From positions 3,100,001 through 3,164,000 of the forward strand of contig NZ_CP072467.1 in the NCBI RefSeq assembly GCF_018437505.1: DNA of 64,000 bases, written 5' to 3'. Source of the stretch: Spiractinospora alimapuensis. GTDB lineage: Bacteria > Actinomycetota > Actinomycetes > Streptosporangiales > Streptosporangiaceae. The translations under genes and the position numbers were made by a program. Below the pieces are notes generated by a model that worked only from the letters and a program-made list of their open reading frames with translations, was not told the DNA's origin and ran no database searches. Shown here in pieces: positions 47,135-55,887 of this stretch. Every line of letters begins with the position of its first letter. Position 1 is the stretch's first letter.

Positions 47135-49311
47135 CGGCGGTGAACGGCACCGAGCTCGACGCGTCGCCGCCAGTGTCCGGGGCCGCGTTGGAGGTGGACG
47201 ACCTCCACGTCGGATTCCCGACCGACGACGGCCTCGTCCTCGCCGTACGCGGAGTGACCTTCACGCTCCACCCCGGCGAGGCACTGGGGATCGTCGGCGA
47301 GTCCGGCTCCGGGAAGTCCGTCACCTCGATGGCCGTGATGGGGCTCCTGCCCAAGACCGCACAGGTGGCAGGGTCAGCGCGGGTACTGGGCCAAGAGGTC
47401 ATCGGGCTCAACGACGCGCAGATCAGCGAGGTCCGCGGCAAGAGGATCGCCATGATCTTCCAGGACCCGCTCACCTCGCTCAACCCCGTCTACACCGTCG
47501 GCTACCAGATCGCCGAGGCGATCCTGGCCCACCACCGCGTCACCAAGCAGGAGGCTCGGGCCCGGGCCGTGGAGCTGCTCGACACGGTCGGGATCCCCCA
47601 CCCGGAGCAGCGGGTGGACTCCTACCCGCACGAGATGTCGGGCGGCATGCGGCAGCGCGTCGTGATCGCGATCGCCATGGCCAACGAGCCCGACGTCATC
47701 ATCGCCGACGAGCCCACCACCGCGCTCGACGTCACCGTGCAGGCCCAAGTCCTGGAGGCGTTGCAGACCGCCCGCTCGCGCACCGGTGCGGCACTCGTGC
47801 TCATCACCCACGACCTGGGGGTCGTCGCGGGGCAGGTCGACCGGGTCGCGGTGATGTACGCCGGGCGGATCGTGGAAACCGGGGAGGTGACCGAGGTCTT
47901 CCAGCACGCGCGCATGCCCTACACCATCGGCCTGTTGGGCAGCCTGCCCCGGATGGACGAACAACGCCACGAACGGCTGACCCCGATCCTCGGCACACCT
48001 CCCTCCATGGTCGACCTGCCCCCGGGGTGCTCCTTCGCACCACGCTGCCCGATGGCCACCGACCTCTGCCTCGAGGAGGATCCGCCTCTGTTCCCCAGCG
48101 CGGAGGCGGCACACGCGGCGGCCTGCCACTACAGCGACCAGCTTGCCGACACCACCCCTCGGGACCTGTTCCGCGCCACGGCGGTGGACACGGAGGGGCT
48201 CACCGAGTCGGAGGAAGGCGAGTCGGGGAAGTCCGTGGCGTCGAAGGAGGAACGGATCGCCACGGCGGAGACGTCGCGATCCGTTGTGGAGGACACGCGC
48301 GAGCCCGTCCTCACCGCGCGCGGCCTGGTGAAGCACTTCCCGGTCCGGTCCCGCGGCCTGATCCGGCGCAGGATCGGCGAGACCCACGCCGTCTGCGACG
48401 TCTCCCTCGACCTCCGCCCCCGCGAGACGCTGGCCCTGGTGGGCGAGTCGGGGTGCGGGAAGTCCACCACGGCCCGGCTGCTGGTCAACCTTCTCAAACC
48501 CACCCTCGGCTCCGTCGTGCACAAAGGGCAGGAGCTCGGGACGCTGACGACGGCGCGGATGCGGCCGTTGCGACGCAACCTACAGATCGTGTTCCAGGAC
48601 CCGTTCGCCTCCCTCGACCCCCGGATGCCGGTGCACGACATCATCGCCGAACCGCTCCAGGTACACCGCCGGTACGAACGCGGCGGCCGGCAGGTGGAGG
48701 ACCTCCTGGAGGTCGTCGGCCTCTCCCCCGAGCACGGCAACCGGTACCCGCACGAGTTCTCCGGCGGCCAGCGCCAACGCATCGGCATCGCCCGCGCGCT
48801 CGCGCTCGACCCCGAGGTGATCGTGCTGGACGAACCGGTCTCCGCGTTGGACGTCTCGATCCAGGCCGGTGTCATCAACCTGCTGGAGGAACTCCAGGAA
48901 CGGCTGGGACTCGCCTACCTCTTCGTCTCACACGACCTGTCCGTGGTGCGCCACACCGCCCACCGCGTCGCCGTGATGTACCTGGGACGCGTCGTGGAAC
49001 AGGCCACGAACGAACAGCTCTTCGCCGCGCCCGCCCACCCCTACACCCAGGCCCTCATGTCGGCGATTCCCCTCCCCGACCCCGTCAAGGAACGGCGCCG
49101 CGAACGGGTCCGGATCACCGGCGACGTCCCCAACCCGGTGGACCCACCGTCCGGCTGTCGCTTCCGGACCCGCTGCCCCAAGTTCGCGGGAGAACTCAAC
49201 GACGCCCAACGCGACCGCTGCGTCACCGAGATCCCCACCCTCACCAACCGCGCTTTGGAGCCCGGCCACATCGCCGCCTGCCACTACGCCGAACCCCGCG
49301 CCCTCATCTGA
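47131..49311 (+). CDS. fused DppD-DppF type ABC ATPase
   Basis: 726 residues holding both ATPase domains of the peptide importer in one chain. Domain 1 (about 18-345): Walker A VGESGSGKSVTSMAVMG, signature EMSGGMRQRVVIAIAM, Walker B IIADEPTTALD, and the oligo_HPY tail with SFAPRCPMATDLC. A 50-residue acidic linker (about 350-395) follows. Domain 2 (about 398-720): Walker A VGESGCGKSTTARLLVN, signature EFSGGQRQRIGIARAL, Walker B VIVLDEPVSALDVS and RFRTRCPKFAGEL. Both tails have the cysteine pairs known to hold an Fe-S cluster in the family. Most bacteria keep these as two genes. Confidence 0.93.
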   Translation: MTAVNGTELDASPPVSGAALEVDDLHVGFPTDDGLVLAVRGVTFTLHPGEALGIVGESGSGKSVTSMAVMGLLPKTAQVAGSARVLGQEVIGLNDAQISEVRGKRIAMIFQDPLTSLNPVYTVGYQIAEAILAHHRVTKQEARARAVELLDTVGIPHPEQRVDSYPHEMSGGMRQRVVIAIAMANEPDVIIADEPTTALDVTVQAQVLEALQTARSRTGAALVLITHDLGVVAGQVDRVAVMYAGRIVETGEVTEVFQHARMPYTIGLLGSLPRMDEQRHERLTPILGTPPSMVDLPPGCSFAPRCPMATDLCLEEDPPLFPSAEAAHAAACHYSDQLADTTPRDLFRATAVDTEGLTESEEGESGKSVASKEERIATAETSRSVVEDTREPVLTARGLVKHFPVRSRGLIRRRIGETHAVCDVSLDLRPRETLALVGESGCGKSTTARLLVNLLKPTLGSVVHKGQELGTLTTARMRPLRRNLQIVFQDPFASLDPRMPVHDIIAEPLQVHRRYERGGRQVEDLLEVVGLSPEHGNRYPHEFSGGQRQRIGIARALALDPEVIVLDEPVSALDVSIQAGVINLLEELQERLGLAYLFVSHDLSVVRHTAHRVAVMYLGRVVEQATNEQLFAAPAHPYTQALMSAIPLPDPVKERRRERVRITGDVPNPVDPPSGCRFRTRCPKFAGELNDAQRDRCVTEIPTLTNRALEPGHIAACHYAEPRALI

Positions 49312-50481
49312 CCCAGGCCGGCTCCCCTCACCAGTGGATCCTGCCGCACCGACCAGTCGTGGTCCCCCGGCTCCGGCCACGGCCGGGACGCCCCTCGAGA
49401 GGCGGGATTGATCGGTGTTGGTGGAGGAGAGCGGTTCCACGGCTGGTGGAGCCGGACATGGCGGTCTTGCCGCGGGCGAGGTCGACGCACGGTGGCGACG
49501 ACTGGGTAATGAACCGCCGGTGATCCGGAAGGGCAGTCACTCGGTCACCGGCGGGTGAACCCTGCCTGATGGTCGTACTGTCCCCGGCAGCCGCACCGAA
49601 GAACTCCTGGCGCCTCCCCCGACCCATGTGGTGGTGGCCGAGGTACCCGGCACAACCATGGCTCGGGCACGACCCACAGGCAGATCCGCGACGCTCTACG
49701 AGACGCGTCGTCGGGCACAGCGCACGTGCGGTCGACTACCGGGCACGACCGGCCGGAAGTGGGCGGCGGAGAGATTCAGCGTCGCCGTCCGGCACGGACG
49801 TGTGGGGCGGCGACACGTCCGACCGCGCCCACCAAGGGTCATGCCACGCACGGCCGTTCGTCATGAGGGGCTCCGTCCCTCTCCCGGCTCCTGATAACCC
49901 ACGCTCGGACTCACGTGGACACCGCTCGCCCACGGCGACGGTGACGATAGAGCCGTGGCCACAACCCCTTCTCGGGCTCGGCTCTCAGGAAGGCTGGCCA
50001 CGCCACGCATGGCGACCCCTGGAGCACAAGTGCCCAAAGGGCGCGACACACCCGTCACGGCCACCGAGCCCGTCGGCGCGACCGACCGCTGTGGAGCGCG
50101 GGGGCGGCACCAGGACCGACGCCATACCCGGTCGTTTGTCGAGACTCCCTCCGGGTGGAGCCGGTCACAGCCATTGGTCCGCCACGCCGCACGACGCGTC
50201 GTCGCACAGCGCTCCTTCCGGTCGGCAGGACCGGTACGACCCCCCGAGCCCGCCGGCGCGGGCGACGCTTGCCGGTCGGTAGCGGGTCGCGGCCGATGGA
50301 GTCCGGTGTGCGGCACGAGCGGCGACGTAACGACCGCGGAGCCGGGCCGTCGACATGCCTCCGGGCGGACCTGAAACCGGCGCGACGGCCATCCCGCGCG
50401 GTCCTCGACCGTGCCGCGCACGAAGCCCGTCCGTCGCGCCGGGGCGCGCGAGGGGAACTGGCGGTGGGCGACAATGGGGTC
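49312..50481. other. 1.2-kb intergenic stretch, no gene seen
   Basis: Between the peptide importer and the AfsR-like regulator. Frames without stops occur on both strands (for example 49569-50282 plus) but their protein composition is Arg/Pro/Ser-rich shadow sequence with no motif or start signal. No transposase, tRNA or terminator was recognised. It may hold the regulator's promoter, decayed DNA, or small RNA genes. Confidence 0.5.
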
Positions 50482-53355
50482 ATGCGATTCGGGGTCCTAG
50501 GGCCGGTGCGGGTGGGGGACGACCTCCAAGGGACGGTCGGTGGGCTGCGGTTGCGTGCCCTGCTCACGCTGTTGCTGCTGGACGCGGGGCGCATCGTGCC
50601 CACGGACCGCCTCATCGACGGCGTGTACGCCGAGGATCCGCCCCGGGGCGCGGCGAACGCGCTGCAGTCCCAGGTGTCCCGACTTCGGCAAATGTTGCCG
50701 ACCGACAGCGCCGGTGCACCGTTGGTGGAGTTCCATCCGGGCGGGTATCGGATCGCCGTCGACCCTGACGACGTGGACGTCCACCGCTTCGCCCGCCTCG
50801 CGGGCGAGGGCCAGGGAGCGGCCCAGGCCAATGACCCCCGACGGGCGGCGCTTCTCCTCCGGCAGGCCCTTGACCAGTGGCGCGGACCGGCCCTCAGCGA
50901 TGTGGCCGAACTGCCGTTCGCGGGACCGCAAGCCGCCCGGTTGGAGGAGCAGCGGGGGAAGGTGATCGAGGAGCTGGCCGCTACCCAGCTCGCTCTGGGG
51001 CTGGCCAACGACGCGGCCGACGGCCTGCGCCCCCACGCGGACGCGAACCCGCTACGGGAACGCACCTGGGCCCTCCTGATCCGCGCCCTGGGCGGCGCGG
51101 GTCGACAGGCCGAGGCCCTGGCGGCCTTCGACCGGGTGCGGACCGCCCTCGCCGACGAACTCGGCGCGGATCCATCGCCGGAGCTCGCGGACGCGCACCT
51201 GGCGGTGCTTCGGGGGGAGACCACGGTCGCCCCGGCCGCGCCGGAACGGTGGGGGCTCCGGCACCAGTTCACGTCCTTCGTGGGGCGCGAGAACGACGTC
51301 CAACGCGTCGCCTCCCTGTTCGACGACCGCCAACTCGTCACCCTGGTCGGGCCGGGGGGTGCGGGCAAGACGCGGCTGGCCATCGAGGTCGCCGACGGGT
51401 ACGTGGGTGACGTCGGTTTCGTGGACCTGTCCAGCCTCGGCGAGACGTCCGACATCCCCCAGGTCATCCTGGGAACCCTGGAACTGGGCGAGGCCGGACT
51501 GCGGGCGTCGACCAGCGCGCCACCCACCGAGGACCATGCGCTGCGACGCCTGGAGAACGCGCTGGCGAACCGAGCGCTCCTCCTCGTGCTGGACAACTGC
51601 GAGCACGTCATCGCCCCCGTGGCGGCGCTTGTCAGTCGGCTGTTGAGCGCGTCCCCCTCGCTGCGTGTGCTCGCCACCTCCCGCGAGCCGCTCGGGATCA
51701 CGGGTGAGGCGCTGCACCGGCTGTGGGGGTTGCCCCTGCCGCCAGGAGACGTGCCCCCGGACCCCGACCAGCTCCAGGAGTCAGCCGCGGTGCGGCTGTT
51801 CGTGGAACGCGGGAAGGACACCGACCCCGGCTTCGCCCTGTCGTCGGAGACCGTTGAGTCGGTGCTGCGCGTCTGCCGGCGTCTCGATGGCCTCCCGTTG
51901 GGGATCGAACTCGCCGCGGCGCGGCTGCGCACGCTTCCGGTGGCCGAGATCGCGCGCCGGCTGGACGACCGGTTCCAATTGTTGTCCCGCGGCAGCCGAA
52001 CGGCGCAGCCTCGGCACCAGACGCTGCGCGCGGTCGTCGAGTGGAGCTGGGATCTCCTGAGTGCCGAGGAACAACGACTCGCCCGACGCTTCACCGTCTT
52101 CTCCGGAGGCGCTGACCTGCAGGCGGTGGAGGCCGTCTGTGGTGGTGAGGGAACGGACGTCCTCGAGACGCTGAGCGGTCTGATCGACAAGTCGTTGGTG
52201 GAGTCCGACGGGGGCCGCTACCGGATGCTCGACACGGTGCACGCCTTCTGCTCCGAGCGGCTGGAGGAGTCGGGGGAGGCCGAGGCGGTTCGCGAGGAGC
52301 ACTGGACGTTCTTCCGTGACCTCGCCCAGCGGGCCGAACCGTGGCTGCGACGCACGGAGCAGCTCGAGTGGCTGGCCCGGCTGGACGCCGAGCGCGACAA
52401 CCTCCACCTGGCGATCCGGCGCGCCGTCGCGGCGGGTGACTCCGTCACCGCCGCGCGCATGGTGGCGCCCCTAAGCCTGTACTGGTGGGTGCGGGGCATG
52501 CGCTGGGAGGCGTCCTCGATCGCCGACGACGTCCTCTCCGTCTTCGGCGACGAGCCGCCAGACGAGCTGTACGAGGAGTGGTGCGCGTGCGTCCTCCTGG
52601 CGTCGATCACCCGCACCGACCCGGAGCTCGTCGAGCTGAGGGAGGCACTGCGCTTCAAGACCTGGCGGTGGCTCCTGGAGACCGAGGAGGCGCCGAGGTA
52701 CCCGTTCACCCTGTATCTGTTCGCCCTGGCCAGCGGACCGCCGCAAGACCCGATAGAAGAGGACGTCTACCTGACCGCGGTGGCTGGCGAGCGGCACGGT
52801 CCGTGGCTGCGCTCGCTGACGTTGGTCGGCTCGAGCACGCTCGCACGGCTCAACGGGGAACGCCTGAGTTCCGAGGCCCCCCTTCGCGAGTCGCTCGCCG
52901 GTTTCCGGAAGTTGGGTGACCGCTGGGGGATGACGCTCGCGTACACCATTCTGGGTGAGGAGCTGGGGGACGAGGGGCGCCCCGCCGAGGGCGTGGCGGC
53001 ACTGGAGCAAGCGCTCCTCCTCGCCCACGAGCTGCAGGCGAACCGGGACATCGCCGACCTGACCCGTGTCCGAGGCAGCCTCCGCCTGGAGATGGGCGAC
53101 ATCGTCGCGGCACGCGCGGACTTCGAGGAAGCGGCGACGCTCGCTCGTCGCGCCGGCGACCAGGAGAACGCCTCGGGGGCAGGCCTCGGCCTCGCCAAAG
53201 TCGCCCTTCGGGAAGGAAACAGCACCAAGGCACGCCACCTCGCGGAAACGGCACTTGCCCAGTGCCCGACAGGGTGGTTCATGGCCGACGAGACTCACGA
53301 CGAGATCACCGCGTTCCTGGACACTCTCGGGGCCGCCCCGGACCAGCGGGGCTGA
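50482..53355 (+). CDS. AfsR/SARP-like regulator with BTAD and NB-ARC domains
   Basis: Large multidomain regulator, 957 residues. Residues 1-90: OmpR-type winged helix (MRFGVLGPVRVGDDLQGTVG, LRLRALLTLLLLDAGRIV); 93-240: bacterial transcriptional activation domain (RFARLAGEGQGAAQA, ALGLANDAADGL, WALLIRALGGAGRQAEAL); 258-520: NB-ARC ATPase with Walker A VGPGGAGKTRLAIEVA (about 288-303), LLLVLDNCEHV (Walker B) and ATSREPLGITGEAL; 600-957: TPR-like helical repeats (AYTILGEELGDEGR, QALLLAHELQAN, LAETALAQCPTGW). ATG 50482. No polyketide or peptide cluster is adjacent; it may act on the exporter cluster at 55.9 kb or elsewhere. Confidence 0.9.
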   Translation: MRFGVLGPVRVGDDLQGTVGGLRLRALLTLLLLDAGRIVPTDRLIDGVYAEDPPRGAANALQSQVSRLRQMLPTDSAGAPLVEFHPGGYRIAVDPDDVDVHRFARLAGEGQGAAQANDPRRAALLLRQALDQWRGPALSDVAELPFAGPQAARLEEQRGKVIEELAATQLALGLANDAADGLRPHADANPLRERTWALLIRALGGAGRQAEALAAFDRVRTALADELGADPSPELADAHLAVLRGETTVAPAAPERWGLRHQFTSFVGRENDVQRVASLFDDRQLVTLVGPGGAGKTRLAIEVADGYVGDVGFVDLSSLGETSDIPQVILGTLELGEAGLRASTSAPPTEDHALRRLENALANRALLLVLDNCEHVIAPVAALVSRLLSASPSLRVLATSREPLGITGEALHRLWGLPLPPGDVPPDPDQLQESAAVRLFVERGKDTDPGFALSSETVESVLRVCRRLDGLPLGIELAAARLRTLPVAEIARRLDDRFQLLSRGSRTAQPRHQTLRAVVEWSWDLLSAEEQRLARRFTVFSGGADLQAVEAVCGGEGTDVLETLSGLIDKSLVESDGGRYRMLDTVHAFCSERLEESGEAEAVREEHWTFFRDLAQRAEPWLRRTEQLEWLARLDAERDNLHLAIRRAVAAGDSVTAARMVAPLSLYWWVRGMRWEASSIADDVLSVFGDEPPDELYEEWCACVLLASITRTDPELVELREALRFKTWRWLLETEEAPRYPFTLYLFALASGPPQDPIEEDVYLTAVAGERHGPWLRSLTLVGSSTLARLNGERLSSEAPLRESLAGFRKLGDRWGMTLAYTILGEELGDEGRPAEGVAALEQALLLAHELQANRDIADLTRVRGSLRLEMGDIVAARADFEEAATLARRAGDQENASGAGLGLAKVALREGNSTKARHLAETALAQCPTGWFMADETHDEITAFLDTLGAAPDQRG

Positions 53356-53546
53356 CCTCGCCGTCCGTCGCCCTGTTGTCGTCGGGACCGCCCCTACGGC
53401 CCGTGGGTCGGCGCGGACCGTTGGCACGCCCAGTACCCGACGGACCGAGCCAACGCCCGCCCCGGACGGCGCCCCCGACAGGGCGGCCGGCGCGGGCGAC
53501 GGGGCGACGCTGATCCCGGCCCTCTGAGGTCAACTGGCCCGAAGCG

Positions 53547-54215
53547 TCAGACGGGAACCGGCTCGTTCGTCGCGCGAGAGGTCGTGCGCCCGGCGCGCAC
53601 CAGGGTGCGGGCGACCAGGACACACCCGGCTGTGAGCAGGACACCGTGCACCATGCGGATGGGCTGTGGGGTGAAGAACTGCGGCAAGAGAAGCACGAAG
53701 CCAAGCGCGAAGGGCGCGGCGGACCACACCGACGCGTGGCCGGACTTCGTGACCGCGCCGGCGGCGAGGACGGCCGCGGCTCCCAGGAGCAGGAGGCCGA
53801 CGGCGAAGAGGCCCGTGGCGACGATGTCGGTGTGCAGGGTGTCGGCCAGGGCCACGACCGACCGGTCCCCGGTGTCCAGCGCGTGCTGGGAGACGAACCG
53901 CAGCATGAACGTCTCCGCGCCGTAGTAGGGCAACGTCAGTCCAATCCCGAGGACCGAGACGATGACCGCGCTGATCGCCGATCGGTGTCCCAGGGTCCCC
54001 CGCAGCGTCTGAGGGAGCCACGAGAGGCCCAAGGTGATCAGCGTGAACGCGCCGATGGCGAACAGGTGGGAGGCGAGCCACGCCGTGGAGGCCATGGTCT
54101 CCGCGGTGTCGGTGAACGGGCGGACGAACTGGTAGAGCGCGAAGAGGACACCGCCGATGACCAGGGAGGTGGCGGCGAGCCGGGTCAGGATCGGGGATGG
54201 CGCGTCGAAAGTCAT
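53547..54215 (-). CDS. six-helix membrane protein, unknown function
   Basis: 222 residues with six predicted membrane helices (AATSLVIGGVLFALYQFV, HLFAIGAFTLITLGLSWL, AISAVIVSVLGIGLTLPYYG, TDIVATGLFAVGLLLLGAAA, and two more). I do not recognise the family with confidence; DUF998/DUF4386-type proteins are similar in shape. The ATG at 54215 directly touches an operator palindrome, leaving no ribosome site, so the transcript may be leaderless. It is divergent from a TetR gene and is very probably its target. Confidence 0.7.
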   Translation of the reverse strand: MTFDAPSPILTRLAATSLVIGGVLFALYQFVRPFTDTAETMASTAWLASHLFAIGAFTLITLGLSWLPQTLRGTLGHRSAISAVIVSVLGIGLTLPYYGAETFMLRFVSQHALDTGDRSVVALADTLHTDIVATGLFAVGLLLLGAAAVLAAGAVTKSGHASVWSAAPFALGFVLLLPQFFTPQPIRMVHGVLLTAGCVLVARTLVRAGRTTSRATNEPVPV

Positions 54216-54262
54216 AGAGCAATGCTCTCGAATTAGAGCAGCAAATACAAGAGCACTGCTCT
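54216..54262. promoter_or_regulatory. two TetR operators between divergent genes
   Basis: AGAGCA-A-TGCTCT (54216-54228) and AGAGCA-C-TGCTCT (54250-54262) are both perfect 6-1-6 inverted repeats, their centres 34 bp apart; a lone AGAGCA half lies between at about 54235. The first abuts the start codon of the membrane protein gene. Confidence 0.8.
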
Positions 54263-54294
54263 CGGTTTCTCGTGGCCCTCGCTACCATGGCCTG

Positions 54295-55014
54295 ATGACC
54301 GCGATCCGAACCGCCCGAGAACGCGCCCGCGAGGAACTCACCCGCGAGATCGCCGACGCGGGGCGCCGCCACCTCGCGGAGCACGGGGCGCCGGGGCTGT
54401 CCCTCCGGGCCATCGCCCGCGAACTCGGTATGGTCTCCTCCGCGATCCACCGCTACTTCCCCACCAAGGACGACCTCCTGACCCGCCTTATCGTGGACGG
54501 CTACAACGCGGTGGGGGACGCGATCGAACGCGCCGACGCGGACGTACCCCGCGACGCCTACACCGACCGTTGGCTCGCGTCGTGCCACGCCCTGCGCGAC
54601 TGGGCGAGGGACAACCCCCACGAGTACGCGCTCATCTACGGGTCCCCGGTCCCCGGCTACGCCGCGCCCTCCGACACCGTCCTGCCGGCGGCCCGAGGCG
54701 CGGCCGTCGTCGGCGCCGTCCTCCGCGCGGCCCACGAGGCCGACGCCCTGCGGCCCCCACCCGGGTACCCCGCCCCGCCACCGGAGTTCGCCGAGGACGC
54801 CGAACGCCTCCGCCCCGCGCTGGGCCCCCTCCCCGACGAGACGATCGCCCGCGCGGTGACCGCCTGGACCGCCGTGTTCGGATGGCTGAGCTTCGCCCTG
54901 TTCGGCCAGTTCGCCAACGGCGTCGAGCACCAGGACGCCGCGTTCGACCATCACCTCCGCACCCTGGCGGCCTATCTGGGGCTCCCACCCACCGGCCCCA
55001 CACCACCCGGCTGA
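54295..55014 (+). CDS. TetR-family transcriptional regulator
   Basis: 239 residues. Helix-turn-helix at about residues 37-60 (LSLRAIARELGMVSSAIHRYF), followed by PTKDDLLTRLIVDGYNAVGD. The C-terminal domain carries WLASCHALRDWARDNPHEYALIYGSPVPGY, the TetR_C_13-like pattern (WHG-type). ATG 54295 chosen at the family start; the frame is open back to 54157 through the operators. Divergent from the membrane protein and flanked by two identical operator palindromes, hence autoregulation and repression of that gene is very likely. Confidence 0.88.
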   Translation: MTAIRTARERAREELTREIADAGRRHLAEHGAPGLSLRAIARELGMVSSAIHRYFPTKDDLLTRLIVDGYNAVGDAIERADADVPRDAYTDRWLASCHALRDWARDNPHEYALIYGSPVPGYAAPSDTVLPAARGAAVVGAVLRAAHEADALRPPPGYPAPPPEFAEDAERLRPALGPLPDETIARAVTAWTAVFGWLSFALFGQFANGVEHQDAAFDHHLRTLAAYLGLPPTGPTPPG

Positions 55015-55887
55015 CCCACCGACCCAAGTGGACGCCTCATGGCCGGGACGGGACGTCCAGCGGGGCGGACCACCCGGCCACGGCGTTCACGGAGAGCACC
55101 GCCCATCGGAAGCTCACCAGCCGTGGCCGCTGAATACGCGGACGGCACCGCTCGACCGGTGCCGCGGGGACTCCACGCGTCAGGATCGGTGTCCCCGCGA
55201 TGCGAGGCCACCCGACGGTAGGCGGGGGAATCCTGCCGCCGAGGAACGGTGCCCTCCGCGATGGCCACGACGGCCGCGGTCCCCCTGTCGACGGGATCGG
55301 CACACGGGCCGCGGAACGCACAGGGGGATGAGCCCCGCGCGTCGCGACCTATCCGGCCGTGGGCCCCGTCTCCACATCGTGGCGCACCGCCCTCCGGGTC
55401 ACAGCGGTTCCCTGTGCGTTCCGGAAGGCGGTGATCTCGTCGGGGGTCTCGTCGGCCAGGAACCGACCTGTCGGGCACCGGGTCAGCGCCTGCTCCAGCG
55501 CCGCCACGCCTTCGGCGGGACGGCCCTCGTCCCCCAGCGACTCCGACGGACCGACGCCCGGCCGAGAGAGAAAGCGCCCCACGCCGTCGCCCGAAGAACC
55601 CCACATGACGCGACCGCCCCATGACCACGCACGGAAACCGCACCATGAGGCCATCACGCCCACGGTGCGCGCCGGAGTCGCCATGATCGGCCGGCGAGAG
55701 TGCCGTGACGTCGCTGGGCGCCCGGGTTCGACCCGAACCTCGGATGAGCGCTGACGGGCCCGGCGCTCGGCGCACCCTCAGGCCCCCACGCCCGCCCGAC
55801 CAGGGCTGACGCCGCAGACGAGGCCGTGCGCGCCGCCGTCAGCTCGTCGTGCGTCCACGGTCAGCGCCGCCCCGCACTCTGATCCCT
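55015..55887. other. 870-bp intergenic stretch with decayed regulator fragment
   Basis: No intact gene. On the minus strand it holds the remnant listed separately. It also contains a perfect 14-bp inverted repeat, CGGAACGCACAGGG (55312-55325) and CCCTGTGCGTTCCG (55410-55423), 84 bp apart. The rest shows only shadow frames. Confidence 0.55.
55400..55545 (-). pseudogene. fragment of an AfsR-like regulator C-terminus, internally deleted
   Basis: A stretch inside the minus-strand frame 55349-55684 reads SLGDEGRPAEGVAALEQAL followed at once by TRCPTGRFLADETPDEITAF. These match two separate parts of the AfsR-like protein at 50.5-53.4 kb (ELGDEGRPAEGVAALEQAL and AQCPTGWFMADETHDEITAF), with the roughly 80 residues between them missing. 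The DNA is also close to identical over the blocks. So it is the remains of a second copy in inverted orientation, with a deletion joining short GCRCT-type sites. No other part of the gene was found nearby. Confidence 0.8.

Noticed and set aside
49569-50282. 237-residue frame in the 49.3-50.5 kb gap
   Set aside because: No ribosome site, no motif, composition like other shadow frames.
50482-53355. AfsR-like regulator as the pathway-specific switch of a biosynthetic cluster
   Set aside because: No biosynthetic genes lie next to it; only an exporter and regulators, so the link is not supported.
55724-55739. GGTTCG-ACC-CGAACC as a tRNA T-arm
   Set aside because: No acceptor, D or anticodon arms can be folded around it.
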